DNA from: Skermanella rosea
Lineage (GTDB): Bacteria > Pseudomonadota > Alphaproteobacteria > Azospirillales > Azospirillaceae
NCBI RefSeq assembly: GCF_016806835.2
Contig: NZ_CP086111.1
Location: 4,209,471 to 4,273,470, forward strand
Direction of reading: 5' to 3'
Length of the DNA: 64,000 bases
In this document: positions 53,474-61,447 of the stretch, one piece after another
Position numbering within the stretch: position 1 is the stretch's first letter
How the letters are laid out: each line of letters starts with the position of its first letter
Translations under genes and position numbers: made by a program
Notes under the pieces: model-generated
What the model saw: the letters and a program-made list of their open reading frames with translations, nothing else
Told to the model about the DNA's origin: nothing
Databases searched by the model: none

Positions 53474-54727
53474 TCACACCGCCTTGACCAGGGCGTGGCG
53501 CTTCTTGCCAGCCGACAGCTTCAGCACGCCTTCGGCGTTGAGGTCGCCCGTGCCGGTCACCTGCGTCTCCTCGACCACGACGGCGTCGTTCAGGCGGGCG
53601 CCGCCGCCCTTGATCAGGCGCTTGGCCTCGCCCTTCGACGCCGCGAGGTCGGCGCGGACCAGCAGGTCGATCACCGGGATGCCGGCATCGAGCTCGGCGC
53701 GGGCGATCCCGACCGTCGGCAGTCCCTCGGCCAGCCCGCCCTGCTCGAAGGTGCGCCGGGCGGTCTCGGCCGCTTCCTGCGCCGCGGCCTCGCCATGACA
53801 CATCCGGGTCGTCTCGAACGCCAGGCGCTTCTTGGCCTCGTTGATCCCGGCCCCCTCCAGCCGCTCCAGGTCGGCGATCTCTTCCAGCGGCAGTTCGGTG
53901 AAGAGGCGCAGGAACCGGCCGACGTCGGCGTCCTCGGTATTGCGCCAGAACTGCCAGTAGTCGTACGGCGACAGCCGGTCGGCGTTGAGCCAGACGGCCC
54001 CGCCCAGGCTCTTGCCCATCTTGGTGCCCGACGCGGTCGTCATCAGCGGGGTGGTCAGGCCGAACAGGCCGGCCTGGTCGACCCGGCGGCCCAGCTCGAC
54101 GCCGTTGACGATGTTGCCCCACTGGTCGGAGCCGCCCATCTGGAGCCGGCAGCCGACGCGGCGGTGCAGTTCCAGGAAGTCGTAGGCCTGGAGGATCATG
54201 TAGTTGAATTCCAGGAAGGTCATGGGCTGCTCACGCTCCAGCCGCAGCTTGACGCTGTCGAAGGTCAGCATGCGGTTGACCGTGAAATGCACGCCCATGT
54301 CGCGCAGGAACGTGATGTAGCCGAGCTTCTCCAGCCAGTCGGCGTTGTTGACCATGACGGCGTGGGTCGGCCCGTCGCCGAAGGTCAGGAACTGCCCGAA
54401 CACCCGCTTGATGCCGTCCATGTTGGCCGAGATCTGCTCGTCGGTCAGCATCTTGCGGCTCTCGTCGCGGCCCGTCGGATCGCCGATCTTGGTGGTCCCG
54501 CCGCCCATCAGGACGATCGGCTTGTGCCCGCAGCGCTGCAGCCAGCGCAGCATCATGATCGACACCAGATGACCGACATGCAGGCTGTCCGCCGTGCAGT
54601 CGAAGCCGATATAGGCGGTCACGATCCCCTCGGAGGCCAGCGCGTCCAGGCCTTCCAGATCGGTGCACTGATGGATGAATCCGCGCGTGGTCAGGATGCG
54701 CAGGAATTCCGAACGGAGATCGCTCAT
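53474..54727 (-). CDS. tyrS: Tyrosyl-tRNA synthetase
   Basis: 417 residues. Class I motifs: HVGH in [12 protein letters not shown] (HIGH) and KMGKS in [11 protein letters not shown] (KMSKS). The tyrosine pocket is [12 protein letters not shown] and GGSDQWGNI. The C-terminal S4 RNA-binding domain (about 350-417; [18 protein letters not shown]) is complete. It charges tRNA-Tyr. It is divergent from anmK, as in many proteobacteria. Confidence 0.97.
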   Translation of the reverse strand: MSDLRSEFLRILTTRGFIHQCTDLEGLDALASEGIVTAYIGFDCTADSLHVGHLVSIMMLRWLQRCGHKPIVLMGGGTTKIGDPTGRDESRKMLTDEQISANMDGIKRVFGQFLTFGDGPTHAVMVNNADWLEKLGYITFLRDMGVHFTVNRMLTFDSVKLRLEREQPMTFLEFNYMILQAYDFLELHRRVGCRLQMGGSDQWGNIVNGVELGRRVDQAGLFGLTTPLMTTASGTKMGKSLGGAVWLNADRLSPYDYWQFWRNTEDADVGRFLRLFTELPLEEIADLERLEGAGINEAKKRLAFETTRMCHGEAAAQEAAETARRTFEQGGLAEGLPTVGIARAELDAGIPVIDLLVRADLAASKGEAKRLIKGGGARLNDAVVVEETQVTGTGDLNAEGVLKLSAGKKRHALVKAV

Positions 54728-54877
54728 CTCTAGGGTCCAGGTCTTGAAGGATGGTTCCGAGGGCGGCGTCTGTTAGCACAAACCGCCGGACCGGGCCAGC
54801 GGGGCTTGCGCGCCTTAGCCTTCCCATGGGAAACAGGGCGGCACCCGCCCTTCTTTTCCAGCACCATAGCAGCCATC

Positions 54878-55948
54878 ATGACGCTTAACCCCGTTCGGAC
54901 CGCCCTGGGCCTGATGAGCGGCACGTCGCTCGACGGCATCGACGCCGCGGTGATCCGCACCGACGGCCTCACCCATGTCGAAACCGGCGATTTCATCACC
55001 GTTCCCTACGAGGACGGTTTCCGCGAGCGGCTGCGCGCCTGCCTCGGCGGCCGGGGTCCCGTCGGGGAGGTCGAGCGCGAACTGACGGAACTGCATGCCG
55101 GCGTGGTCCGCCGGCTGGCGGAACGGACCGGTCCGATCGATCTGATCGGGTTCCACGGCCACACCATCCTGCACGCCCCCGAGCGCCGCCGTACATGGCA
55201 GATCGGCGACGGCGCGCTGCTGGCCTCGCTGACCGGCATTCCCGTGGTCCACGACTTCCGCAGCGCCGACGTGGCCGCCGGCGGCCAGGGGGCTCCCCTG
55301 GTCCCGCTGTACCACCAGGCGCTCTCGGCGGATCTGGACCGGCCCCTGGCGGTGCTGAACATCGGCGGCGTGGCCAACGTGACGTGGCTGGGCCGGCGTG
55401 GCGGCAAGGACGTGCTGGCTTTCGACACCGGCCCCGGCAACGCCCTGATCGACGACTGGGTCCTGTCCCGCACCGGCCGGCCGTTCGACGCCGACGGTGC
55501 CCTGGCGGCATCCGGCACCATCGACCAGGGCGTCCTGGCCCGCCTTCTGGCAGCACCCTATTTCAAGAAGCAGCCGCCGAAATCGCTCGACCGCGACGGT
55601 TTCGACGTTTCGCCGGTCGAGGCGCTGAACGCCGCCGACGGCGCCGCCACCCTGACCGCCTTCACCGCGGGCGCGGTCGCCCGCTCGGCGGCCCTGCTGC
55701 CCCAGCCGCCGCTGCGCTGGCTGGTGACCGGCGGCGGTCGCCTGAACGGCTTCCTGATGGACCTGCTGCGGGACATGCTGGGCGTGCCGGTCGAGCCGGT
55801 GGACAGCGTCGGCTGGCAGGGCGACGCGTTGGAGGCGCAAGCCTTCGCCTATCTGGCGGTCCGAAGCCGCGCCGGCCTGTCGCTCAGCGTGCCGGGCACC
55901 ACCGGCGTTCCCCGCCCCCTCACCGGCGGGCGCTTCAACGAGCCCTAA
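54878..55948 (+). CDS. anmK: Anhydro-N-acetylmuramic acid kinase
   Basis: 356 residues from the ATG at 54878 (MTLNPVRTALGLMSGTSLDG). Signature parts: GLMSGTSLDGIDAAVI (ATP-binding), GFHGHTILHAP, FDTGPGNALIDDW and VTGGGRLNGFLMDLL. It opens and phosphorylates 1,6-anhydroMurNAc during cell-wall recycling. With murI (at 61.5 kb) the window holds two peptidoglycan genes, but they are not linked. A putative operator for the next genes begins 17 bp after the stop. Confidence 0.96.
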   Translation: MTLNPVRTALGLMSGTSLDGIDAAVIRTDGLTHVETGDFITVPYEDGFRERLRACLGGRGPVGEVERELTELHAGVVRRLAERTGPIDLIGFHGHTILHAPERRRTWQIGDGALLASLTGIPVVHDFRSADVAAGGQGAPLVPLYHQALSADLDRPLAVLNIGGVANVTWLGRRGGKDVLAFDTGPGNALIDDWVLSRTGRPFDADGALAASGTIDQGVLARLLAAPYFKKQPPKSLDRDGFDVSPVEALNAADGAATLTAFTAGAVARSAALLPQPPLRWLVTGGGRLNGFLMDLLRDMLGVPVEPVDSVGWQGDALEAQAFAYLAVRSRAGLSLSVPGTTGVPRPLTGGRFNEP

Positions 55949-55964
55949 GCGGGACGGTTTTCCG

Positions 55965-56041
55965 TACCAACCCACGTGCTGGTATGGCTTGATGTACCAA
56001 TGCCACCCCCCGAGGGCGGCTGAGTACGTAAAACCATACCA
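55965..56041 (+). promoter_or_regulatory. Repeated operator half-sites before the HipS/HipB-like pair
   Basis: An inverted repeat TACCA-N10-TGGTA (55965-55984) is followed by another TACCA (55995-55999) and by CCATACCA (56034-56041), the exact reverse complement of TGGTATGG (55980-55987). The last half-site covers the start codon. Such spaced inverted sites are what HipB-type dimers bind, so autoregulation is likely. Confidence 0.55.
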
Positions 56042-56511
56042 TGGCTACACTCCGGTACGGGATCGTCACCTACAAGGGCCTGCATGCCGGAACCCTTACC
56101 GAGGAACCGGCGGGCGGAACGCGTTTCGAGTATGCCGACGGGTTCCGCGAAACCATCGGCTTCGCCCTCCCGGCCGCTCGGCCGAGCCACGATGATCCCC
56201 ACGGTCTCATCCCGTTCTTCGCCCATCTCGGTCCGGAAGGATGGCTGAGGCAGCGCCAGAGCGCCTATGCGGAAATCGACGGTGCGGACGATTTCGGCAT
56301 CCTCCTGGCCTACGTCCGCGACTGCGTCGGCGCGGTCGGGATAGAAGACCCTGCCGGACATCCCGCAAGCAACGCTCCCAAGGTGGCGGCGGCGTCTCTG
56401 GATCGCGCCGCGACATCGGTCGAACTGGACCAGCCGCTCGGCCTGCCCGAGGAGCAGGCCGCGGCCTATCGGGGGACGGTGCGCGAAGCCTGGAGGAGGC
56501 TCTATGGATAA
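56041..56511 (+). CDS. HipA N-terminal-domain protein (HipS-like), no kinase domain
   Basis: 156 residues. It matches the N-terminal subdomain of HipA: GLHAGTLTEEPAGGTRFEYA, then IPFFAHLGPEGWLRQRQ and ILLAYVRDCVGAVGI. The kinase part of HipA is absent. In HipBST systems this domain is a separate antitoxin-like protein (HipS, about 100 residues); here about 45 extra residues follow. No clear ribosome-binding site precedes the ATG, so the start is less certain. It overlaps the HTH gene by 8 bp. No HipT-like kinase is nearby. Confidence 0.8.
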   Translation: MATLRYGIVTYKGLHAGTLTEEPAGGTRFEYADGFRETIGFALPAARPSHDDPHGLIPFFAHLGPEGWLRQRQSAYAEIDGADDFGILLAYVRDCVGAVGIEDPAGHPASNAPKVAAASLDRAATSVELDQPLGLPEEQAAAYRGTVREAWRRLYG

Positions 56512-56731
56512 GCTTCCCTCGCTGCGCCGCATCGGCCGGATGGCCCGGGAACGACGGGTCGCGGAGCGGCTGTCGCAGAAGGAGCTTGCCGAACTGGCCG
56601 GCGTCCACCACGCCACCGTCGTCGCGCTGGAGAAGGGCGAAGGCACCCTGCGCCTGGTCAATGCCTGGCGCGTGCTCGGCGTGCTGGGGCTGGCGGAGGC
56701 CGGCCCGGGCGGAGAGGACCCGGAAAGCTGA
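56504..56731 (+). CDS. HipB-like XRE helix-turn-helix protein
   Basis: 75 residues, a single HTH_3 domain. The helix-turn-helix is LSQKELAELAGVHHATVVAL, followed by EKGEGTLRLVNAWRVLGVLG. This is the HipB pattern. It is the second gene of a pair with the HipS-like protein and overlaps it by 8 bp, the reverse of the usual hipB-first order. It should bind the repeated half-sites upstream and repress the pair. Without a kinase partner its present role is unclear. Confidence 0.85.
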   Translation: MDKLPSLRRIGRMARERRVAERLSQKELAELAGVHHATVVALEKGEGTLRLVNAWRVLGVLGLAEAGPGGEDPES

Positions 56732-56738
56732 CGGCCGC

Positions 56739-57401
56739 CTATTCGGCGACCGCCGCCATGCGGCTTCCCAGGGCGCCGTCCAGGTAGTCGTCCACGTGCT
56801 TGTCGAGCGCTTCCACATGGTTGGAGAACAGGTGGGTGGCGCCGTCCACGACCTTGTACTCGATCCGGATGTCGCGCTGGTGCGACAGCTTGTTGACCAG
56901 CTTGTGGACCGAGTTCTCCGGCACCAGCTCGTCCTTGTTGCCGTGGACGATCAGCCCCGAGGACGGGCACGGCGCGAGGAAGCTGAAGTCGAACGAATTG
57001 GCCGGCGGAGCGACCGAGATGAAGCCGTCGATTTCCGGGCGGCGCATCAGGAGCTGCATGCCGATCCAGGCGCCGAACGAATGCCCGGCGATCCAGCAGG
57101 CCGACGCGTTGGGATTGAAGGTCTGGAGCCAGTCGAGCGCCGAGGCCGCGTCGCTCAGTTCCCCCTCGCCCCGGTCGTAGCTGCCCTGGCTTCGCCCGAC
57201 ACCCCGGAAATTGAACCGCAGCGTCGAGAAGCCGCGCCGGCCGAACGCATGGAACAGGGTGTAGACCACCCGGTTGTTCATGGTTCCGCCGTGATGGGGA
57301 TGGGGGTGCAGGAACAGCGCGACGGGAGCGTTGGGCTGCTTGCCGTGAACATACCGGCCTTCGATCCGTCCGGCCGGTCCATTGATCATTACTTCGGGCA
57401 T
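56739..57401 (-). CDS. Alpha/beta hydrolase, small serine-hydrolase type
   Basis: 220 residues from the ATG at 57401 (MPEVMINGPAGRIEG). Motifs: LFLHPHPHHGGTMNN (oxyanion region), FNFRGVGRSQGSYD, nucleophile Ser in IAGHSFGAWIG, acidic residue in VHGNKDELVP and His in DGATHLFSNHVE. This is the pattern of the widespread YqiA/YjfP-like alpha/beta hydrolase group (DUF-type hydrolase_4) in alphaproteobacteria; the substrate is unknown. It converges on the HipB-like gene with an 8-bp gap and is divergent from iscR. Confidence 0.88.
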   Translation of the reverse strand: MPEVMINGPAGRIEGRYVHGKQPNAPVALFLHPHPHHGGTMNNRVVYTLFHAFGRRGFSTLRFNFRGVGRSQGSYDRGEGELSDAASALDWLQTFNPNASACWIAGHSFGAWIGMQLLMRRPEIDGFISVAPPANSFDFSFLAPCPSSGLIVHGNKDELVPENSVHKLVNKLSHQRDIRIEYKVVDGATHLFSNHVEALDKHVDDYLDGALGSRMAAVAE

Positions 57402-57768
57402 TGCGGTGTGGGTCCCGGCGAAAACAGGTTGTCCCATACCTGGCGGCATGGGCGGCGGGGCTCGAGAAAAATCCCGGCCAGGGAAAGACCGAGGCGGAGG
57501 GTAGGATATTCACCAGAGCATGAGAAGATCCCGCCGTTGCAATACTTGACCACTCCACTGGGTCATCATATATCGGAAGATACTTCCAACGTCATCAAGC
57601 GGGTATCGCCTAGACGTTGGTCATACCAGTCCGACAAGACCGCCGACTATATCACAGCGAGTAACCGAGTGATCAAGCATCTTCGCAAGCAAATCCATGG
57701 CGGGATCACCGGGACATCGCGGGGGTAGTGCCGATGCACCGCCCGGGAACAGGAACAGGGAGGCCGAC
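57402..57768. other. 367-bp divergent intergenic region with IscR-type promoter
   Basis: No gene seen. It holds the promoter for the alpha/beta hydrolase (left) and iscR (right). The part at 57540-57680 is lower in G+C than the neighbours and carries the palindrome described separately. The iscR leader is long (about 190 bp from that promoter to the start codon). Confidence 0.6.
57542..57574 (+). promoter_or_regulatory. IscR-type operator overlapping a sigma70 promoter
   Basis: ATACTTGACC (57542-57551) and GGGTCATCATAT (57560-57571) form an imperfect palindrome, TGACC-N9-GGTCA in the core, similar to E. coli type-1 IscR sites. TTGACC (57546-57551) and TATATC (57569-57574) also read as -35 and -10 elements with a 17-bp spacer, so bound IscR would repress the promoter. 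Confidence 0.65.
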
Positions 57769-58245
57769 GTGAGACTGAGCACCAAGGGGCGGTATGCCGT
57801 GATGGCGATGGTCGATCTTGCAAGCAGCAGCCGCGGCGGCCCGATCGCGCTTGCGGACATCGCCGAGCGCCAGGAGATCTCGCTCTCATACCTGGAGCAG
57901 CTGTTCGCCAAGCTGCGCAAGGGCGGCCTCGTCAAGAGCGTCCGCGGTCCCGGCGGCGGTTATCTCCTGGCCCATCCGGCCGACGCGATGCGGATCTCCG
58001 ACATCATCCTGGCGGTCGACGAGCCGATCCGCGCCACCCGCTGCGCCGCCGGGTCCCCGGCCGGCTGCAGGACCAACCGCAGCCGCTGCCTGACCCACGA
58101 CCTGTGGGAGGAGTTGGGCAACCAGATCCATCTTTATCTCAGCAGCGTCACCGTCGCCGACGTCTGCCAGCGCCGCATCCTCGGCTCGTCCCACGTCATG
58201 CTGCCGGAAGCGGTCAGCGAGCCCCGGGCGGCGGCGGCCGAATAG
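57769..58245 (+). CDS. iscR: Rrf2-family Fe-S cluster regulator IscR
   Basis: 158 residues from the GTG at 57769 (MRLSTKGRYAVMAMVDLASS), with an AGGGAGG ribosome-binding site just upstream. The winged-helix DNA-binding part is followed by the Fe-S ligands C92, C100 and C107 with H110. The spacing C-x7-C-x6-C-x2-H is wider than in E. coli IscR (C92, C98, C104, H107). It represses the isc genes when its [2Fe-2S] cluster is loaded. A cysteine desulfurase gene follows after 29 bp. Confidence 0.93.
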   Translation: MRLSTKGRYAVMAMVDLASSSRGGPIALADIAERQEISLSYLEQLFAKLRKGGLVKSVRGPGGGYLLAHPADAMRISDIILAVDEPIRATRCAAGSPAGCRTNRSRCLTHDLWEELGNQIHLYLSSVTVADVCQRRILGSSHVMLPEAVSEPRAAAAE

Positions 58246-58274
58246 GAACCCGGCAGCTGAAGAGTCCGACCCAG

Positions 58275-59417
58275 ATGCCCGACACCGCCTATCTCGACTA
58301 CAACGCGACCGCACCCATCCTGCCCGCCGTGCGCGAAGCCGTGATGGCGGCGCTGGAAGTCGCCGGCAACCCTTCCTCCGTCCATGGTTTCGGCCGGCGC
58401 GCGCGCCGGCTGGTGGAGGATGCGCGGGCCGAGGTGGCGGCGCTGGCCGGCGTCGCCCCGGCGCGAGTCGTGTTCACGTCGGGCGGGACCGAGGCGAACA
58501 CGGCGGCGTTGGCCACGGCATCCGCGAGGGGGAGCGGCCGCCGCGTGCTGGTGTCGGCGATCGAGCATGACTCGGTGCTGGAGACCGTTCCCGATGCGGA
58601 GCGGATCCCGGTCACGCCGGACGGCACGGTCGACCTCGCGGCGCTCGACCGGATGCTGGCGCGGGGCGGCGGTACGGCCCTGGTCTCGGTCATGCTGGTC
58701 AACAACGAGACCGGCGTGATCCAGCCGGTTGCCGAGGCGTCGCGCCTCGCCCGCGCCCACGGCGCGCTGTTCCATTGCGACGCGGTGCAGGGGGCCGGCC
58801 GCGTCGCCATCGACGCCGACCCGCTGGGAATCGACCTGATGACCCTGTCGGCCCACAAGCTGGGCGGTCCCCACGGCGTGGGCGCCCTGGTGGTGCGGGA
58901 CGGCATTCCGATCACCCCCGTGCTCCGCGGCGGCGGGCAGGAACAGCGCCGCCGGGCCGGCACCGAGAATGTCGCCGGGATCGCCGGGTTCGGCGTCGCC
59001 GCCAGGATCGCCCGGAACGCCGCGGACGGGACGGACCGGCTGGGTCGGCTGCGCGACGGGCTGGAGCGAAGCATCGCCGGAGCGGCGGAGGCTGCCGGCG
59101 TGCCGATGATGATCCATGGCAGGGCAGCACCGCGGGTGGCGAACACCACCTGCGTGTCGATGCCGGGCATCCCCAGCGAAACGCAGATCATGGCGCTGGA
59201 CCTGGCCGGCGTGGCGGTCAGCGCCGGCTCGGCCTGCTCCAGCGGCAAGGTCAAGCCGTCGCACGTGCTGACCGCGATGGGCGTGGATGCCGGCGGGGCG
59301 TCCTCCGCCATCCGGGTCAGCCTGGGTTGGGCGACGAAGCCGGAGGACGTCGACCGTTTCGTGGATGCCTGGAGCGCGCTGTGCCGCCGCCGGGCGCGCG
59401 CCCTGGCCGGGCCCTGA
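58275..59417 (+). CDS. Cysteine desulfurase (NifS/IscS-like)
   Basis: 380 residues from the ATG at 58275 (MPDTAYLDYNATAPI). PLP lysine K195 in SAHKLGGPHG; catalytic Cys321 in AGSACSSGKVKPSHVL; N-terminal GNPSSVHGFGRRAR is typical. It removes sulfur from cysteine for Fe-S assembly. No IscU scaffold follows, so the sulfur acceptor must be encoded elsewhere. It lies directly after iscR and probably shares its promoter. Confidence 0.93.
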   Translation: MPDTAYLDYNATAPILPAVREAVMAALEVAGNPSSVHGFGRRARRLVEDARAEVAALAGVAPARVVFTSGGTEANTAALATASARGSGRRVLVSAIEHDSVLETVPDAERIPVTPDGTVDLAALDRMLARGGGTALVSVMLVNNETGVIQPVAEASRLARAHGALFHCDAVQGAGRVAIDADPLGIDLMTLSAHKLGGPHGVGALVVRDGIPITPVLRGGGQEQRRRAGTENVAGIAGFGVAARIARNAADGTDRLGRLRDGLERSIAGAAEAAGVPMMIHGRAAPRVANTTCVSMPGIPSETQIMALDLAGVAVSAGSACSSGKVKPSHVLTAMGVDAGGASSAIRVSLGWATKPEDVDRFVDAWSALCRRRARALAGP

Positions 59418-59470
59418 CGGTTTGCCAAACGGTCTGGCCGCGACGTATGGCGTTGCCCGGAAGGCACCTT

Positions 59471-59504
59471 ATCTGTAAAGACGCAGGATCTGTAAAGACG
59501 CAGG
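59471..59504. repeat. Perfect 17-bp tandem duplication
   Basis: ATCTGTAAAGACGCAGG occurs twice in direct, adjacent order (59471-59487 and 59488-59504), between the cysteine desulfurase and the HscB-like gene. It looks like a recent slippage or duplication event. Confidence 0.9.
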
Positions 59505-59571
59505 CCAGCCCGCGGGGTACGGGTTCCGTCACCGCGGGCACAGGCTCCATGACATTCAAAAGCGATGCGGC

Positions 59572-60240
59572 ATGATTGAACGCAAGGGCGGCGGGCCACG
59601 CGGCGGCTCGGGAAAAGGCAGGATCGGCGGCGGGCCTGGAACGGTGGCGGGAGACCTGGTCCCGTGCTGGCTCTGCTCGCATTCGGTCTCGCCGCGCGCG
59701 CTGTTCTGCCACAACTGCGGCACGGTGCAGCCGCCGCGCTCGATCGATCCGTTCACGCGGCTGGGGCTGCCGGTCCGCTTCGACCTCGACCCCGCGGCGC
59801 TGGAGCGGCAGTTCGCCGGCTTCCGCCGGACCCTCGCGCCGGAACGGTTCGAGAGCAAGGGCCCGCGGGAGAAATCCAACGCGCGGGCGCAATTCGACAC
59901 CTTCAGGCACGCCTACGACACGCTGCGCGATCCGATCCGCCGCGCCCGGTTCCTGCTCGACATCGCCCATGGCGCCGGCGCCGCGCAGCCGCCCCCCGCC
60001 GATCCGGAGATTGACGGGATGGAGGCGGCCCTGGCGGATGCCGGCGACACGGCGGAACTGGACAGGGTGGCCAACCAAGCCGCGCGCGGCACGGAGCAAT
60101 GCATCCACGACCTGTCGTCCGCGTTCCGCGCCGAGGACCTGGACGCCGCTGCACGCATCGTCCACCGGCTGGAACGGCTCGAAGCGCTCGCTGGCGCGGC
60201 GCGGCAGCGGCGTCCCGGCCTGCGCGGCGACGCTCCCTGA
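59572..60240 (+). CDS. hscB: HscB-like J-domain protein with degenerate HPD motif
   Basis: 222 residues. An N-terminal zinc-ribbon-like part has C32-x2-C35 and C46-x2-C49, as in some HscB/HSC20 proteins. The J-like domain (60-130, DPFTRLGLPVRFDLDPAALE) has APE (89-91) where HscB has the HPD needed to activate Hsp70. The C-terminal helices (about 145-210) match the IscU-binding part in a general way. hscA is missing; ferredoxin comes next. It may be inactive as a co-chaperone. Confidence 0.78.
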   Translation: MIERKGGGPRGGSGKGRIGGGPGTVAGDLVPCWLCSHSVSPRALFCHNCGTVQPPRSIDPFTRLGLPVRFDLDPAALERQFAGFRRTLAPERFESKGPREKSNARAQFDTFRHAYDTLRDPIRRARFLLDIAHGAGAAQPPPADPEIDGMEAALADAGDTAELDRVANQAARGTEQCIHDLSSAFRAEDLDAAARIVHRLERLEALAGAARQRRPGLRGDAP

Positions 60241-60308
60241 GACGGTCCGCGGGGAGACACGCCGGAAGGACACGCGGGGGAATTCGGTGGAAATAATGAA
60301 GGATTCGC

Positions 60309-60359
60309 TTGACGGGGCGATAGGTCGAACCTTTAGTCCCGCGTCTCGGGTTTTCGACC
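60309..60359 (+). promoter_or_regulatory. Possible ferredoxin promoter with inverted repeat
   Basis: TTGACG (60309-60314) and TTTAGT (60332-60337) with 17 bp between could be a weak promoter. A 7-bp inverted repeat GGTCGAA / TTCGACC (60323-60329, 60353-60359) surrounds the -10. The gap between the two genes is 150 bp. Confidence 0.35.
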
Positions 60360-60390
60360 GGTAAGAGAAGAACGACGGAGTTGTGGCATC

Positions 60391-60720
60391 ATGCCGAAGA
60401 TCACATTCATCGACACCGAGGGCAACAAGCGCGACGTGGATGCGCCCCTGGGCCTGTCGGTGCTGGAAATCGCCCATCGCAACGACATCGACCTGGAAGG
60501 GGCGTGCGAGGGCTCGTTGGCCTGCTCGACCTGCCACGTGATCGTCGAACCCGAATGGTACGACCTGCTGACCGACGCGTCCGAGGACGAGGAGGATATG
60601 CTGGACCTCGCCTTCGGCCTGACCAAGACCTCCCGCCTGGGCTGCCAGATCATCATGTCCGAGGAGCTTGACGGCCTGACCGTCCGGCTGCCGTCCGGCA
60701 CGCGCAACATGATGGGCTGA
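60391..60720 (+). CDS. fdx: [2Fe-2S] ferredoxin, adrenodoxin type
   Basis: 109 residues. The cluster ligands are C39, C45, C48 and C85 ([20 protein letters not shown]), the order of adrenodoxin-type ferredoxins. Acidic patch [15 protein letters not shown] is typical. It gives electrons for Fe-S cluster assembly. In most isc operons it follows hscBA; here hscA is missing. tenA starts 6 bp later. Confidence 0.95.
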   Translation: MPKITFIDTEGNKRDVDAPLGLSVLEIAHRNDIDLEGACEGSLACSTCHVIVEPEWYDLLTDASEDEEDMLDLAFGLTKTSRLGCQIIMSEELDGLTVRLPSGTRNMMG

Positions 60721-60726
60721 CGCCCG

Positions 60727-61398
60727 ATGGCCGCACGCCTGTTCGACCGCCTGAAGGAGGCGGCGGGACCGGAATGGACGGGCTATACCCGCCACGAGTT
60801 CGTCCGCCGGCTGGGCGACGGCAGCCTGCCCGAAGCCTCGTTCCGCCATTACCTGATCCAGGATTACCTGTTCCTGATCCATTTCGCCCGCGCCTACGCG
60901 CTGGCGGTCTACAAGAGCGACACCCTGGCCGACATGCGGCAGGCGGGCGCGTCGCTCTCGGCGATCCTGGACCTGGAAATGGGGCTGCACGTCCGGTTCT
61001 GCGCCGGATGGGGCCTGGACGAAGCGGCCATGGCGGCCTCTCCCGAGGCGACCGGCACCTTGGCCTATACCCGCTACGTGCTGGAACGCGGCACGGCCGG
61101 CGACCTGCTCGACCTGCACGTGGCGCTGGCGCCCTGCATCGTCGGCTACGCGGAGATCGCGGCGGAACTGACGGCCGATCCGGCGACGCGCCTGGAGGGA
61201 AACCCCTACCGCGCCTGGATCGAGATGTATGCCGGCGAGGAATACCGGTCGGTCGCGGCCGCCGAGGTCGCCCAGCTCGACGGCCTGTACGGGCGGCGCG
61301 GCGGGGAGGCGCGGTTCCCCGATCTGGCCCGCACCTTCACGACCGCGAGCCGGCTGGAGGCCGGATTCTGGGAGATGGGCCTGAAGCTGCTGCCCTGA
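60727..61398 (+). CDS. tenA: TenA-family aminopyrimidine aminohydrolase (thiaminase II)
   Basis: 223 residues. Residues matching the B. subtilis TenA active site are visible: D46 (QDYLFL), Y114, C137 (LAPCIVGY), Y141, Y168 and E216 (FWEMG). So the classic Cys-type enzyme, which salvages the aminopyrimidine part of degraded thiamin, is likely. The 6-bp gap to fdx suggests co-transcription. A link between thiamin and Fe-S supply is only suggested by this position. Confidence 0.92.
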   Translation: MAARLFDRLKEAAGPEWTGYTRHEFVRRLGDGSLPEASFRHYLIQDYLFLIHFARAYALAVYKSDTLADMRQAGASLSAILDLEMGLHVRFCAGWGLDEAAMAASPEATGTLAYTRYVLERGTAGDLLDLHVALAPCIVGYAEIAAELTADPATRLEGNPYRAWIEMYAGEEYRSVAAAEVAQLDGLYGRRGGEARFPDLARTFTTASRLEAGFWEMGLKLLP

Positions 61399-61447
61399 GC
61401 GTGCCGCAGTTGGCGGCAATCTTGATTAACCGCGTCTTCACCATATT

